Under the pieces are notes generated by a model that was not told the origin of the DNA, did no database searches, and saw only the letters and a list, made by a program, of their open reading frames with translations. DNA of 63,208 nt from Nocardiopsis prasina DSM 43845. GTDB taxonomy: Bacteria > Actinomycetota > Actinomycetes > Streptosporangiales > Streptosporangiaceae. Shown in pieces: positions 9,150 to 18,200 of this stretch; position 1 is the stretch's first letter, and each line of letters starts with the position of its first letter. Both the position numbers and the translations under genes were made by a program. The stretch spans positions 1 through 63,208 of the forward strand of contig NZ_ANAE01000103.1 in NCBI RefSeq assembly GCF_000341265.1, in the 5' to 3' direction.

Positions 9150-12100
9150 GGGATCACCGCGACCCACGCGATCACGTCGACGGCCTCCAGTCCGGGTACA
9201 GCCTTCTCCGCCCCCAGTTGGGAGGGGCCCGCGGAGAAGAGAGAGGCGACCATGCTCTCTTCGGCTTTGCCGGAGGCTGCTCGGACTGCCGCGTCCAGCA
9301 GGTCGCGGTAGTGCTGCATGGATTTTCCGGACCTGGTGGCCTTGGTGAAGTCAGCGAGGACGGTGGTTTCAGGTTCGGTGCTGCCGTGACAGTGGCGGCG
9401 CAGTACGTCGAGGGCTACCTTCGGTTCTTCGATGGGGTGCGCGAGCTCGCCATCGTCAGTCACGTAGGCGAGCACATACGGTGCCAGCGGGTAGGCCCTG
9501 GAGAAGGTAAACGCGTTGTCGCGCACGTGCAGCAGAAATACCGCACCAGGGGAGAGACCGTCGTCTGTGAGGGTCTTGTCGAAGCGGGTGACGCCGAACA
9601 GCGCCTTGGGCCACTTCGCGATCTCCTGGACCTCCTTGCGTGGGCGTGCAGCCGCGTCCATCCGGAAGTCGGAGAGCGTGAGGTCGGTTATGCTCAGGCC
9701 TCCGGAGAGATCTTCCATGGTGGGGGCGGTGGTCTGCATCCGCTCGAGTTGCTTGCGCCGGTAGTCGAGGTCGTTCATATCGTCGGAGTTGACGTCCAGA
9801 AGGTTCTCTTCGCCGGTGGCGGAGACGTCGAGGAGTGTCATTCGACTGGATACGCGGGATTCGAGGTTGATGTAGGCGTCCAGATCGATGTTGGGCCAGA
9901 AGTTCACCAGCTGGACGCTGGTGTTCGTGGTGCCCAACCGGTCCACGCGCCCGAACCGCTGCACGATGCGGACAGGGTTCCAATGGATGTCGTAGTTGAT
10001 CACCGTGTCGCAGTCCTGAAGGTTCTGGCCTTCGGAGATCGTGTCTGTGGCGATCACGATGTCGATCTGCGGGGAGTCCGGCTCACCGCCCTTGGAGCGA
10101 GGGGAGAACGCGGTAAGCAGGTCGATCATGTGCTTGCGCTTCATCGGGAGCGTGGTTCGGGAGGTCTGCCCGGTGATCAACCCCACGTGTACGCCCAGCT
10201 CGTCACGGGCCCAGCCGGCCACGTGCTGGTAGAGGTATTCGGCCGTGTCACTGAACGCGGTGAACACCAGGGCCTTGCGGTTGTCGCCGTTGGTGGGGTT
10301 CTCAACCTTGTCACGAAGGAACCGCTTGAGCTCGGCAAGCTTGGCATCGCGGGGAGACTCGACGGCCTGTACTTCGGTCAGCAGGGCTTCCACCGTCTTG
10401 CGGTCCTGTTCCAGCTCCTGCCGCCAGCGGATCCGGTCGATGTCGGCCAGGAACACCTTGACCTTGCCGCCTACGGTGTCCTCGAACTGGGGGTCATCGA
10501 GGTCGATCTGCTCCAAGTCGGCGAAACCGTCGATCGAGGTCCCCTCGACACCGGACGCCTCGAAGGTGTCAATGCCAGCGATCGCCCTGTCGATGGTGCC
10601 GAGGATCTTGCCGAGGGTCTCCCTCAGGGAGTTGACGGAGGATTCCAGGCGCTTGAGGAGTCCCACACGTAGCAGGTGCACCACGTTGTTCTCGCGGTCG
10701 GTCTGCTTCCATACACGCTGACCGCCCGTACGTACCCGCTGGTCGTATTTCTCCGCGTAACGCTGAACGTGTTTCGCGTTGACGTAGGAGATGGGCTTGT
10801 ACGCTGCCAGGTTCAGGCGCAGGATCGACTGGTTGATCTCCTCCAGGGGGATCATCGCGTTGTGCGAATCGATCGACGGGCTGAGGTTGATCGGTGCCAG
10901 GCGCTCGGGGAACTTCCCCACGTCCTCGATCCCGTAGTACTTCTCGATGTGCTTGCGTGAACGAGCGATCGTGACCAGGTCCAGCAACCGGATGTAGTCC
11001 ATGCCGAGTGTGTTGACCAGGGACTTCGTGCTCCGGGCTTGCGCGGGTGTGTTCTGCCATCCGTTGAAGTGCCGCTGGGCTTTGGACAGGGTCGAACCGA
11101 TGCTTTTGATCCCATCAGCGGTCAACGCCTCGTCGTCGCCTTCCGTGACGAACAGGACCTGGTTCTTCAGGTCGGCCAGACGGGTGTTGACCGGTGTGGC
11201 GCTGAGCATCAGGACCTTGGTCTTGACACCAGCCTTGAAGACCTCGTCCATGAGGCGCGAATATCGCGTCTTGCGGTCTTTGACCTGCGGGTTATTGCGG
11301 AAGTTGTGGGACTCGTCGATCACGACGAGGTCGTAGTTGCCCCAGTTGATGTTGGCCAGGTCGATATCGCCTGACAGCCCGTGTACGCGGCTGAGGTCGG
11401 TGTGATTGAGCACGTCGTAGTGGAAACGATCCTTGCTCAAGGGGTTGCGCGAGTCGTTCGAGCGATAGATCGTCCAGTTCTCCCTGAGCCGCTTGGGCGC
11501 CAGAACGAGGACTCGGTTGTTCCGCAGCTCGTAGTACTTGATGACTGCGAGCGCCTCGAAGGTCTTCCCTAGTCCGACACTGTCGGCGATGATGCAGCCG
11601 TTGTGCCGTTCCAGTTTCTCGATCGCGCCGAGTACACCGTCACGCTGGAACTTGTAGAGCTTGTTCCAGACAGCGGAGTCATAGAAGCCCGTCTTGCCGC
11701 GTTCGATGGTCTCTTCACCGGACTCCTCGATGAAGTCCTTGAACAAGGCGATCAGGATGCGCAGGTAGACCGACTCTGGGGCTCGGTCCTCGAACAGGGC
11801 TCGGGCGGCGTCGAGGAACTCCTCCTGGACCGGCTGAGAGTTCGCGTCGTCGTGCCACATCCGATCGAAGTTGACGACGGTCTGCGCCACCTTGTCCTCG
11901 TCGGTGAAAGGGTGAAGGAAGTGCAGATCATCGGATGCCACGAGGCCGAGACTCTCAGCATCGAACCCGGCCTGTTCGACCGCGTAAGGGAACGGCCCCT
12001 CAATGCTGGTCCAAGCGTTGCGTGTCCGTCGGTTGAGCGTCCTGGCCTGGAGGTGTTCTTCGGCCCAGCCAACGAACGCTCGGGCAAGCCGGTGCTGATC

Positions 12101-12322
12101 GAGCCGAGCCCGCTTGAGGTTCTCCCTCTCAAAGCCGTTGAGGGTGAACCCCTCTTGGCTTTCTTGGTGCAGAAGCAGGCGCAGGTCGACCTGAGCCAGC
12201 TCGCTCTGTAGCGCTTCATACACGAAAAGGGAGAACGACTCTGACAGTGTGTCCAGGCGCGTGGCTCCGGTCAGGTGCTTGCGTAGCTGATCGATCGCGT
12301 TGCCAGCGCTGCTGGGGGCCAT
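9146..12322 (-). CDS. SNF2/DEAD-like helicase of the restriction operon
   Basis: 1058 residues from an ATG at 12322 with a GGAGG site ten bases upstream. The SF2 core shows GLGKT (about residue 250), DESH (about 338), LSATPVN, and a helicase C domain with ATDTISEGQNLQ and QRFGRVDRLG (near 790). The long N-terminus has no domain I recognise. It is the first gene of the operon helicase, DUF4391, mod, res. Such helicases are not part of textbook type III systems, so the locus is an expanded type III-like defence system. The gene is transcribed away from gltX across a 191-base spacer that should hold the promoter. Confidence 0.88.
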   Translation of the reverse strand: MAPSSAGNAIDQLRKHLTGATRLDTLSESFSLFVYEALQSELAQVDLRLLLHQESQEGFTLNGFERENLKRARLDQHRLARAFVGWAEEHLQARTLNRRTRNAWTSIEGPFPYAVEQAGFDAESLGLVASDDLHFLHPFTDEDKVAQTVVNFDRMWHDDANSQPVQEEFLDAARALFEDRAPESVYLRILIALFKDFIEESGEETIERGKTGFYDSAVWNKLYKFQRDGVLGAIEKLERHNGCIIADSVGLGKTFEALAVIKYYELRNNRVLVLAPKRLRENWTIYRSNDSRNPLSKDRFHYDVLNHTDLSRVHGLSGDIDLANINWGNYDLVVIDESHNFRNNPQVKDRKTRYSRLMDEVFKAGVKTKVLMLSATPVNTRLADLKNQVLFVTEGDDEALTADGIKSIGSTLSKAQRHFNGWQNTPAQARSTKSLVNTLGMDYIRLLDLVTIARSRKHIEKYYGIEDVGKFPERLAPINLSPSIDSHNAMIPLEEINQSILRLNLAAYKPISYVNAKHVQRYAEKYDQRVRTGGQRVWKQTDRENNVVHLLRVGLLKRLESSVNSLRETLGKILGTIDRAIAGIDTFEASGVEGTSIDGFADLEQIDLDDPQFEDTVGGKVKVFLADIDRIRWRQELEQDRKTVEALLTEVQAVESPRDAKLAELKRFLRDKVENPTNGDNRKALVFTAFSDTAEYLYQHVAGWARDELGVHVGLITGQTSRTTLPMKRKHMIDLLTAFSPRSKGGEPDSPQIDIVIATDTISEGQNLQDCDTVINYDIHWNPVRIVQRFGRVDRLGTTNTSVQLVNFWPNIDLDAYINLESRVSSRMTLLDVSATGEENLLDVNSDDMNDLDYRRKQLERMQTTAPTMEDLSGGLSITDLTLSDFRMDAAARPRKEVQEIAKWPKALFGVTRFDKTLTDDGLSPGAVFLLHVRDNAFTFSRAYPLAPYVLAYVTDDGELAHPIEEPKVALDVLRRHCHGSTEPETTVLADFTKATRSGKSMQHYRDLLDAAVRAASGKAEESMVASLFSAGPSQLGAEKAVPGLEAVDVIAWVAVIP

Positions 12323-12513
12323 GGACGCTGAACCTCCGGGATATACCTGTGGGCGTGTGTTCTGAGGACTCGGGAGCACCACCGATGCTATCGATCCCGT
12401 GTGACCGCTGAAGGGTGACGATCAGTTCTTGAAGCTCTGTCACTCCAGTGGGCAGGTAGTCCGGGGCGCTGTTCAGACCTGTTACAGCCGCGGATCGCGC
12501 TAGGCTCTGTGGG

Positions 12514-13929
12514 GTGACTGACACCTCGATTCGCACCAGGTTCGCACCCTCCCCGACCGGCATGTTCCATGTGGGCAACGCCCGGTCGCTGCTGCTGAAC
12601 TGGGTGGTCGCACGACAATCCGGCGGCGCCATGGTGCTGCGGATCGAGGACACCGACGCCGCCCGCTCCCGCCCCGAATGGACCGAGGGCATCCTGGCGG
12701 CGATGGCCTGGCTGGGTGTGGACTCCACCCAGTACGAGGGCCCCTACTCCCAGACCGACTACGCGGACAAGCACACCGAGGCCGCCCAACGCCTGCTGAA
12801 GGAAGGGCTGGCCTACTACTGCGACTGCAAGCGCGAGCAGGTCCAGGCCCGCCGGGACAATCCCAACCTGGGCTACGACGGGTTCTGCCGCGACCGTGGC
12901 CTGGAGGCCGGTCCGGGACGGGCTCTGCGCTTCCGCATTCCCGAAGACGGCCCGACCGTGGTCGAGGACAAGATCCGGGGCCGGGTGGAGTTTCCGCACG
13001 AGGCCCTGGAGGACTTCGTCATCGCCCGTGGTGACGGCACGGCCCTGTTCGTCCTGGCCAACGTGGTGGACGACGTCGAGATGGGTATCACGCACGTCAT
13101 CCGGGGTGAGGAGCACCTGTCCAACACCCCCAAGCAGCAGTTGCTGTGGGAGGCGCTGGGGCACACGGCGCCGGTGTGGGCGCACGCCCCTGTACTGGTG
13201 AACGAGAAGCGCCAGAAGCTGTCCAAGCGGCGTGACAAGGTCGCGATGGAGTCCTACCAGGCCGAGGGCTTCCTGCCCGAGACCATGGTCAACTACCTGA
13301 TGCTGCTGGGCTGGGCGCCGGGCGAGGACCGGGAGATCATGCCGATCGAGGAGATGATCCCGCTCTTCGACCTGGCCGACGTCAACTCCTCGCCGGCGTT
13401 CTTCGACGAGAAGAAACTGCGGGCCTTCAATGGCGACTACATCCGTGCTTTGGACGTGGATGAGTTCGTCAAGCGCTGCGCTCCCTACCTGGAGGGTGAG
13501 GAGTTGCCGTGGCGGACGGAAGATTTCGACGCGCACGTGTTCGCGCAGATCGCCCCGCTGGCGCAGAGCCGGGTGGCGGTGCTCAGTGAGATCGTGCCCA
13601 ACGTCGACTTCCTGTTCCTGGACTCGCCTGTCTTCGACGAGAAGAGTTGGGCCAAGGCCATGAAGCCCGGGATCGGTGCGGAGATGCTCACCGCCGCGAT
13701 CGCCACCTACTCGGACGAGTCCTTGACCTGGGAGGCCGAGGCCCTCAAGGGAGCCCTTGAGCAGGCAGGGGCCGCCCAAGGGCTCAAGCTCGGCAAGGCT
13801 CAGGCGCCGGTCCGTGTAGCGGTGACCGGCCGCACGGTCGGGCTGCCGCTCTTCGAATCGCTGGAACTGCTGGGCAGGGAGCGCACGCTGGAGCGCCTGC
13901 GCGCGGCGTTGGAGCGGCTCAACGCCTGA
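12514..13929 (+). CDS. gltX: glutamyl-tRNA synthetase carried inside the element
   Basis: 471 residues, full length for a bacterial class I GluRS. The HIGH-type motif is HVGN (19-22) after RFAPSPTG; the KMSKS-type motif is KLSKR (235-239). The zinc-site region and the anticodon-binding half are also present. It charges tRNA-Glu with glutamate. A GTG start at 12514 follows a GGGG stretch. It lies between the restriction operon and a hydrolase gene, well inside the attachment repeats, and not beside leuCD where actinomycete housekeeping gltX is usually found. I infer a second, horizontally acquired copy. It may be a resistant stand-in for a GluRS-directed toxin or inhibitor, or may supply Glu-tRNA to a biosynthesis. 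If no other gltX exists in the genome, it is simply the essential enzyme. Confidence 0.93.
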   Translation: MTDTSIRTRFAPSPTGMFHVGNARSLLLNWVVARQSGGAMVLRIEDTDAARSRPEWTEGILAAMAWLGVDSTQYEGPYSQTDYADKHTEAAQRLLKEGLAYYCDCKREQVQARRDNPNLGYDGFCRDRGLEAGPGRALRFRIPEDGPTVVEDKIRGRVEFPHEALEDFVIARGDGTALFVLANVVDDVEMGITHVIRGEEHLSNTPKQQLLWEALGHTAPVWAHAPVLVNEKRQKLSKRRDKVAMESYQAEGFLPETMVNYLMLLGWAPGEDREIMPIEEMIPLFDLADVNSSPAFFDEKKLRAFNGDYIRALDVDEFVKRCAPYLEGEELPWRTEDFDAHVFAQIAPLAQSRVAVLSEIVPNVDFLFLDSPVFDEKSWAKAMKPGIGAEMLTAAIATYSDESLTWEAEALKGALEQAGAAQGLKLGKAQAPVRVAVTGRTVGLPLFESLELLGRERTLERLRAALERLNA

Positions 13930-14126
13930 CGAGCGCGGGCCAGGCGCGAAAGGCGGCGTGCAGCCGTCTAAGAGTCCGAGCGAGGGGCGTGTGCCCCAAG
14001 GCTCACGAGTACCTTTGTTGGACTGCTTCCTGCTCCCGCCATCCAGAAATTGTGATCGGTTGGAAGTAGATTCCAAAGCTCCCAGAGCGGGCCCTTTCCG
14101 GATCCACGACTTAGGAACTTCAGCGC

Positions 14127-14909
14127 ATGCGTACCCTCGACGTAGTCAGCGCCGACGGCGTTTCCCTCGACACGGTTCTTCATCCCGCTAAAGCTGATCC
14201 GGTCGGAACCGTTGTTCAGGCGCACGGGATCACCGTTGACAAGGACGAGGGCGGCATGTTCGTCCGCCTGGCTGAAACCCTGTCCGACAGGGGCTTCAAC
14301 GTCATCCGGTTCTCCTACCGCGGTCATGGCGAGAGTGGCGGGACGCCCCGGGGGGTGACCGTCACCGGCGAGATCATCGATCTCCAGTCGGTCGCCGAGC
14401 AGGCCCGGGACCAATGGCCTGGACCGCTCTCTGTCCTGGCAGCGAGCTTCGGGGCGGTTTCCTCCTCACTCCTGCTGCCGGTACTCGGAGACCGCATCGA
14501 CTCCCTCGTCCTGTGGAACCCCGTGCTCGACCTGGGGCACACCTTTCTGAACCCGGAGCTGCCCTGGGGTGTGGAGAACTTCAGCCCCGAGCAGCAGCGG
14601 GAGTTGCACGCCAACGGTCGACTGTTGATCGATGGCGAGTTCCCCGTCAGCCCGGTCATGTGGCGCGAGTTCAGCTTGTACGACCCGCTCAGCGCCTACA
14701 CCTCATCTCCGATTCCCTCGCTGGTGGTGCACGGGGACCAGGACACCTACGTCTCCTACGACATCGCCCGCGCTGCGGCCTTCTCCCGGAGTAACACGGA
14801 CTTCCACACGGTCAAAGGATCTGATCACGGCTTCGACTCGACCGAACGGGAGGACGAAGCCATCCGGGTATCGGCGGATTGGCTCGAGGCGCGGATGAAG
14901 CGGATCTGA
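14127..14909 (+). CDS. alpha/beta hydrolase, serine aminopeptidase/acylhydrolase-like
   Basis: 260 residues, ATG at 14127 with AGGAA nine bases upstream. The alpha/beta-hydrolase fold is shown by an early HGITVDKDEGG segment, SYRGHGESGG, a nucleophile elbow AASFGA (the first Gly of GxSxG is Ala), an acid strand VVHGDQDTY and a C-terminal GSDHGF histidine. This matches the Hydrolase_4 group of lipases and acyl hydrolases; the substrate is unknown. No signal peptide is visible, so it is cytoplasmic. Its TGA overlaps the ATG of the next gene (ATGA order reversed as TGATG), so the two are translationally coupled and probably act together. Confidence 0.85.
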   Translation: MRTLDVVSADGVSLDTVLHPAKADPVGTVVQAHGITVDKDEGGMFVRLAETLSDRGFNVIRFSYRGHGESGGTPRGVTVTGEIIDLQSVAEQARDQWPGPLSVLAASFGAVSSSLLLPVLGDRIDSLVLWNPVLDLGHTFLNPELPWGVENFSPEQQRELHANGRLLIDGEFPVSPVMWREFSLYDPLSAYTSSPIPSLVVHGDQDTYVSYDIARAAAFSRSNTDFHTVKGSDHGFDSTEREDEAIRVSADWLEARMKRI

Positions 14910-15571
14910 TGGCACCGCAGAGCCTGCACGGGCCGGTCAAAGCGGCCGAGGACTGCCTCATCGGTGAGCAGTGCGCGATCGGTGTGCCCAAGGAGGATCG
15001 CCTGCGGGCCTTCCAGCGGGGAGAGGCAGTAGAGCCGGGATCAGCGGTCCAAGTCGGGAAACGCTGTCTGATCCTGAACCAGGTCGTGATCTACGAAGGC
15101 GTGTCCATCGCAGATGGTTGCATGCTCGAGGACCGCACCCGAGTCGGCTACGACACCCGTGTAGGCCCTGACAGCCGCCTCATCTACGGTGCCTACGTCT
15201 GCGACCGAGTGACGATCGGAGCACGCGGAAGGATCGCTGGCTTCGTGTGCGACGCCGTCGTCATCGGAGACGACTGCACGATGATGGGAGACCTCGTGCA
15301 CGAGTACACCAGGCCACACGAAGGCTGGTGGGACGTGGACGAGCCGTCACCGCGCATCCACCAGGAGTCTGTGGTCGGGTACGGGGCGAAGGTCGTTGGG
15401 GGAGTGAGTGTCGGACCCAGGAGTTACGTCGCGGCCGGTGCGACAGTCACCCGAGACGTTCCGGCCGAGCACGTCGCCGTCGGCATGAACGACTTCACCC
15501 CGATCAGCGAATGGCCGGGGAAACGGCTGCGGAACCTCATCAGGCACTGGTCAAGTGTCCCTGGGCGCTGA
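14909..15571 (+). CDS. left-handed beta-helix (hexapeptide repeat) acyltransferase
   Basis: 220 residues. Repeated hexapeptide turns such as CLILNQ, VVIYEG, TRVGYD, VTIGAR and VVIGDD build a left-handed beta helix, and VGPRSYVAAGATVTRDVP is the usual end of acetyl/acyltransferases of the CysE-LacA-LpxA type. EHVAVGMNDF precedes a short helical tail. Such enzymes transfer an acetyl or other acyl group from a CoA or ACP donor to a sugar or nucleotide-sugar, consistent with the glycosyltransferase gene next door. The start overlaps the hydrolase stop. The 3' end overlaps the convergent GT25 gene by 21 bases. Confidence 0.85.
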   Translation: MAPQSLHGPVKAAEDCLIGEQCAIGVPKEDRLRAFQRGEAVEPGSAVQVGKRCLILNQVVIYEGVSIADGCMLEDRTRVGYDTRVGPDSRLIYGAYVCDRVTIGARGRIAGFVCDAVVIGDDCTMMGDLVHEYTRPHEGWWDVDEPSPRIHQESVVGYGAKVVGGVSVGPRSYVAAGATVTRDVPAEHVAVGMNDFTPISEWPGKRLRNLIRHWSSVPGR

Positions 15572-16330
15572 CCAGGTCGCGGCTTCCTCACCGAGGAAGG
15601 GCGACTCTTCCGTGTCGCTCCCGGCCTCGTCCTTCGGAAGCTGGGTCACCAGAGGCGGTTCGAAGGCGAGCGCGTTGAGACACCGGGGGAAGCGGGCCCG
15701 CACGTCGATACGCTCATGATCCGTGTAGAGCGCGGGAAGGAACTCGTCGACCGGGATCACGGCGTCACCCAATCGGGAAGCCAGCACGTGTTTGAGTCCG
15801 GAACGGCTCAGGACGTAACTGTAGGTGCAGTGGCTGTACCCGGGGACGACGAACCCGTCCACGCGGCTGGGGGTGTCCGGCCGTAGGGGGACCCGGCCCA
15901 GATAGAGAAGATCGAAGGGGAGTTCGGCGGCTTCCAGCCTTCGAAGCCCTTCCTGCAACCTGGCAAGGAAGTCCTCACCGAGTACGGCGTCGTCTTCGAG
16001 TACCAGCGTGTACGGTTCCGAGCCTGTCGCTTCGGCGTCCTCCCAGCACGCCAGGTGGGCGAGCGAACACCCCACCTCGCCGAGTTTCAAAGGCCGACTC
16101 CACCAAGGGTTCTCCGAGGCGATCTTCCAGGGGAAGACTCGGTGACCGAACCGGGCAATGTCTTGCGCCGTTAGGGAACAGCCGTCGAAGGGACCGTCCC
16201 AGTCAGAGCTGAAACGTGAGCGTAGCTGCTTCGGGAGGGTTTCTTCCATGCGTTTCCTCCGGTCGGTCCGTCGCCGAAGGTTCACCACATAGGTGAGCAG
16301 GAGGGGCTGGACTGTCACGTCATTCCTCAT
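15551..16330 (-). CDS. glycosyltransferase family 25
   Basis: 259 residues. YVVNLRRRTDRRKRM at the N-terminus and LVLEDDAVLGEDF in the middle are the signature blocks of GT25 (LPS galactosyltransferase/procollagen galactosyltransferase family); EDD supplies the metal/nucleotide-sugar binding acidic residues. LGEVGCSLAHLACW between them is also typical. It should transfer a sugar, often galactose, to a cell-surface or protein acceptor. The ATG at 16330 overlaps the stop of the upstream HTH gene (ATGA), so both are translated as a pair. GT25 genes are more typical of Gram-negative surface loci, so a role here is open. Confidence 0.85.
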   Translation of the reverse strand: MRNDVTVQPLLLTYVVNLRRRTDRRKRMEETLPKQLRSRFSSDWDGPFDGCSLTAQDIARFGHRVFPWKIASENPWWSRPLKLGEVGCSLAHLACWEDAEATGSEPYTLVLEDDAVLGEDFLARLQEGLRRLEAAELPFDLLYLGRVPLRPDTPSRVDGFVVPGYSHCTYSYVLSRSGLKHVLASRLGDAVIPVDEFLPALYTDHERIDVRARFPRCLNALAFEPPLVTQLPKDEAGSDTEESPFLGEEAATWSAPRDT

Positions 16331-17535
16331 GAGCCCGCGATCACTCCCTCGTATCGCTGGCTGTTGTCGGCGAGTACGTCGAAGGGAGCGTTGTTGGCCC
16401 GTGTCATGAGCAGCAGCGGACCGGCGGTGGTGAGGTCGAGGGTGTCGGTGAGACCGCCGACCCGGCGGACCTCGGAGACGAGGACGAAGTCGTCCTGTCC
16501 GACCTCGCCAGCCATGTACTCGATGTTGCGTGCGCTCTGCGGGCCGTGCAGAAAGAGTTTGGCCGCTCCCAGAACTCCTAGCGTCAGACATCCTCCCAGC
16601 AGGTACACCACGGTGCCCTGGGCGAGAGTGAGCCGGGACATGACCGCGAGGTCCTCCAACAGGTCCCTCGCTGGGCTCCAAACCGGGCCCATGACCAACT
16701 GCCCCAGGTGGGGGATGACCAGGGGGTCATCCTCACCGAGGGCGTTCGGTTCGAAGTGGAAGGGCAACTGCGGGAGGAACTCCCGATACTTGGCGTTCCA
16801 GGGCGGGCCGCCAATGACGATGAGCGTGTCCGCGTTGGCGTCGTGGTACTCGGAAGGGGCGAAATCTCGAACGGTGGCGCCGGGTGAGACGCGAGCGAGG
16901 CCGGTCTTGACGTGGATCAGGGTGTCCAGGTCGGCGAACTTTGCGTATCGAAGGTAGTTCCGGTCCGAGGGCGAGGCGAAGTAGGGCCTCTCTTCCTCCG
17001 GGATCTCGGAACAGACGATGTCTATGCGGCTGCCCGGACGGGCGTTCCAGAACTTCTGGGCTCCACCTGCTGGATCGATCCGGTCCTTTGACACGTTCGA
17101 ACGTCGGGAGTCCATAGTTCGCTCCGCAGCGAATGACGTTCCCGAAATGATCTGGACAGCGAGTGCCCGAAATGCTGACTCGGATTTCCTCCTGATCGTC
17201 TTCGCCGCGCACCCGAGATGCGCGGCCAGGGATTCCTGCCGATCGGTCAGTGTGGAGTGGCCATGCTCTGGGTCGAGATTCAGATCCACCTCCACGAACA
17301 TCCTCAAACTGCCATCAAGTAGCTCGACAGAGGCGGAAATAGAGCGAACCAGAAGCATGATCTGATCCGCACTTGTCTCCTCTTCGAGAGGAACGGCTTC
17401 ACCGAGAAGGTGGGATCGCAGGTCAAGTGAGATACCGGAGACGGCGGTCGGGTTTCCTAGTCCTGTGCCCCTTCGCAGGCTTTTCATTTCCTTCGCGACG
17501 GAATCCACGGTCAGGTTCGGGGGGTTGTCCAACAC
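16327..17535 (-). CDS. HTH protein with unrecognised conserved C-terminal domain
   Basis: About 402 residues from GTG at 17535; an in-frame ATG at 17487 is an alternative, and neither has an ideal ribosome binding site. Residues about 90-130 (LTDRQESLAAHL, KTIRRKSE) look like a sigma-region-4-like helix-turn-helix. The C-terminal half has Rossmann-like strand patterns: IDIVCSEIP, YLRYAKFADLD, DTLIVIGGPPWN, and YLLGGCLTLGVLGAA followed by a charged acidic turn. I know of similar proteins in actinomycetes annotated only as hypothetical or XRE-like. A ligand- or nucleotide-sensing regulator is plausible from the layout, as it is divergent from the Nudix/radical SAM/CYTH operon across a 164-base shared promoter region and coupled to GT25. 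Confidence 0.7.
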   Translation of the reverse strand: MLDNPPNLTVDSVAKEMKSLRRGTGLGNPTAVSGISLDLRSHLLGEAVPLEEETSADQIMLLVRSISASVELLDGSLRMFVEVDLNLDPEHGHSTLTDRQESLAAHLGCAAKTIRRKSESAFRALAVQIISGTSFAAERTMDSRRSNVSKDRIDPAGGAQKFWNARPGSRIDIVCSEIPEEERPYFASPSDRNYLRYAKFADLDTLIHVKTGLARVSPGATVRDFAPSEYHDANADTLIVIGGPPWNAKYREFLPQLPFHFEPNALGEDDPLVIPHLGQLVMGPVWSPARDLLEDLAVMSRLTLAQGTVVYLLGGCLTLGVLGAAKLFLHGPQSARNIEYMAGEVGQDDFVLVSEVRRVGGLTDTLDLTTAGPLLLMTRANNAPFDVLADNSQRYEGVIAGS

Positions 17536-17699
17536 CTGTCCAGCCTATGTCCACCCGAGTGATCGGTGTCCAAGGATTGGACTGTGGATGGGATGGCTGG
17601 TTCTCCGCTGCTCAGAGAGCATTTCGAGGAACGCGACGGGGGTGAGTAGACACCTTCTTCGCAGTCCCGAACAGAGCAACGACCGATGCTGGAGAACTC

Positions 17700-18200
17700 G
17701 TGGACAAGATCGTCAGACAGAGCGCACGCGCGCTCCTGTTCGACAGTGAGAGACGATTGGTGTTCATCAAGCGCACCAAACCTGGACAGGAGCCTTACTG
17801 GGTCACCGTGGGTGGAGGGCTGGAACCCGAGGACACCGGCGCCGAGGCGGCACTGCACCGCGAGGTTTTCGAGGAACTCGGGGGAGAGGTCGACGGGGTG
17901 CGCCAGGTCTTCCTCATTACCGATGACCTCCGCGAAGGTGTCGGTCTGCAGCACGTATTCGTTGCTGGCCTGGTCTCTATGAACCCGAGCCGACGTACAG
18001 GGACCGAGCTCACCAGGCCCGGACGAGGCACCTACGAGGTGGTCACTGTTCCCGCCACCCGTGAAGGGCTCGCGAACATCCGACTCCTACCCCTCGAGCT
18101 CGCGGAGTTCGCGCGTGTGAACCTCAACGGTCTTCAGGCATTGGCGGAGATCACGAAAACGCGAGCTTCGCTGACCGGGGAGCCGCTGTGGAAACGATGA
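17700..18200 (+). CDS. Nudix hydrolase
   Basis: 166 residues, GTG at 17700 with GGAG five bases upstream. The Nudix box is present: GGGLEPED, then ALHREVFEELGG, with one more residue between the Gly run and REV than the most common spacing. Nudix enzymes cleave nucleoside diphosphates linked to another moiety, such as NTPs, nucleotide sugars, ADP-ribose or capped RNA; the substrate cannot be told from sequence. It is the first gene of a three-gene operon whose members overlap end to start, divergent from the HTH-GT25 pair. Confidence 0.87.
   Translation: MDKIVRQSARALLFDSERRLVFIKRTKPGQEPYWVTVGGGLEPEDTGAEAALHREVFEELGGEVDGVRQVFLITDDLREGVGLQHVFVAGLVSMNPSRRTGTELTRPGRGTYEVVTVPATREGLANIRLLPLELAEFARVNLNGLQALAEITKTRASLTGEPLWKR

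Noticed and set aside
12388-14076. Minus-strand open frame opposite gltX
   Set aside because: The translation is repetitive His/Gly/Leu sequence, and gltX on the other strand is unambiguous.
17536-17699. Specific operator in the divergent spacer between the HTH and Nudix genes
   Set aside because: A shared promoter region is likely, but I found no palindrome or -10/-35 pair strong enough to report as a site.
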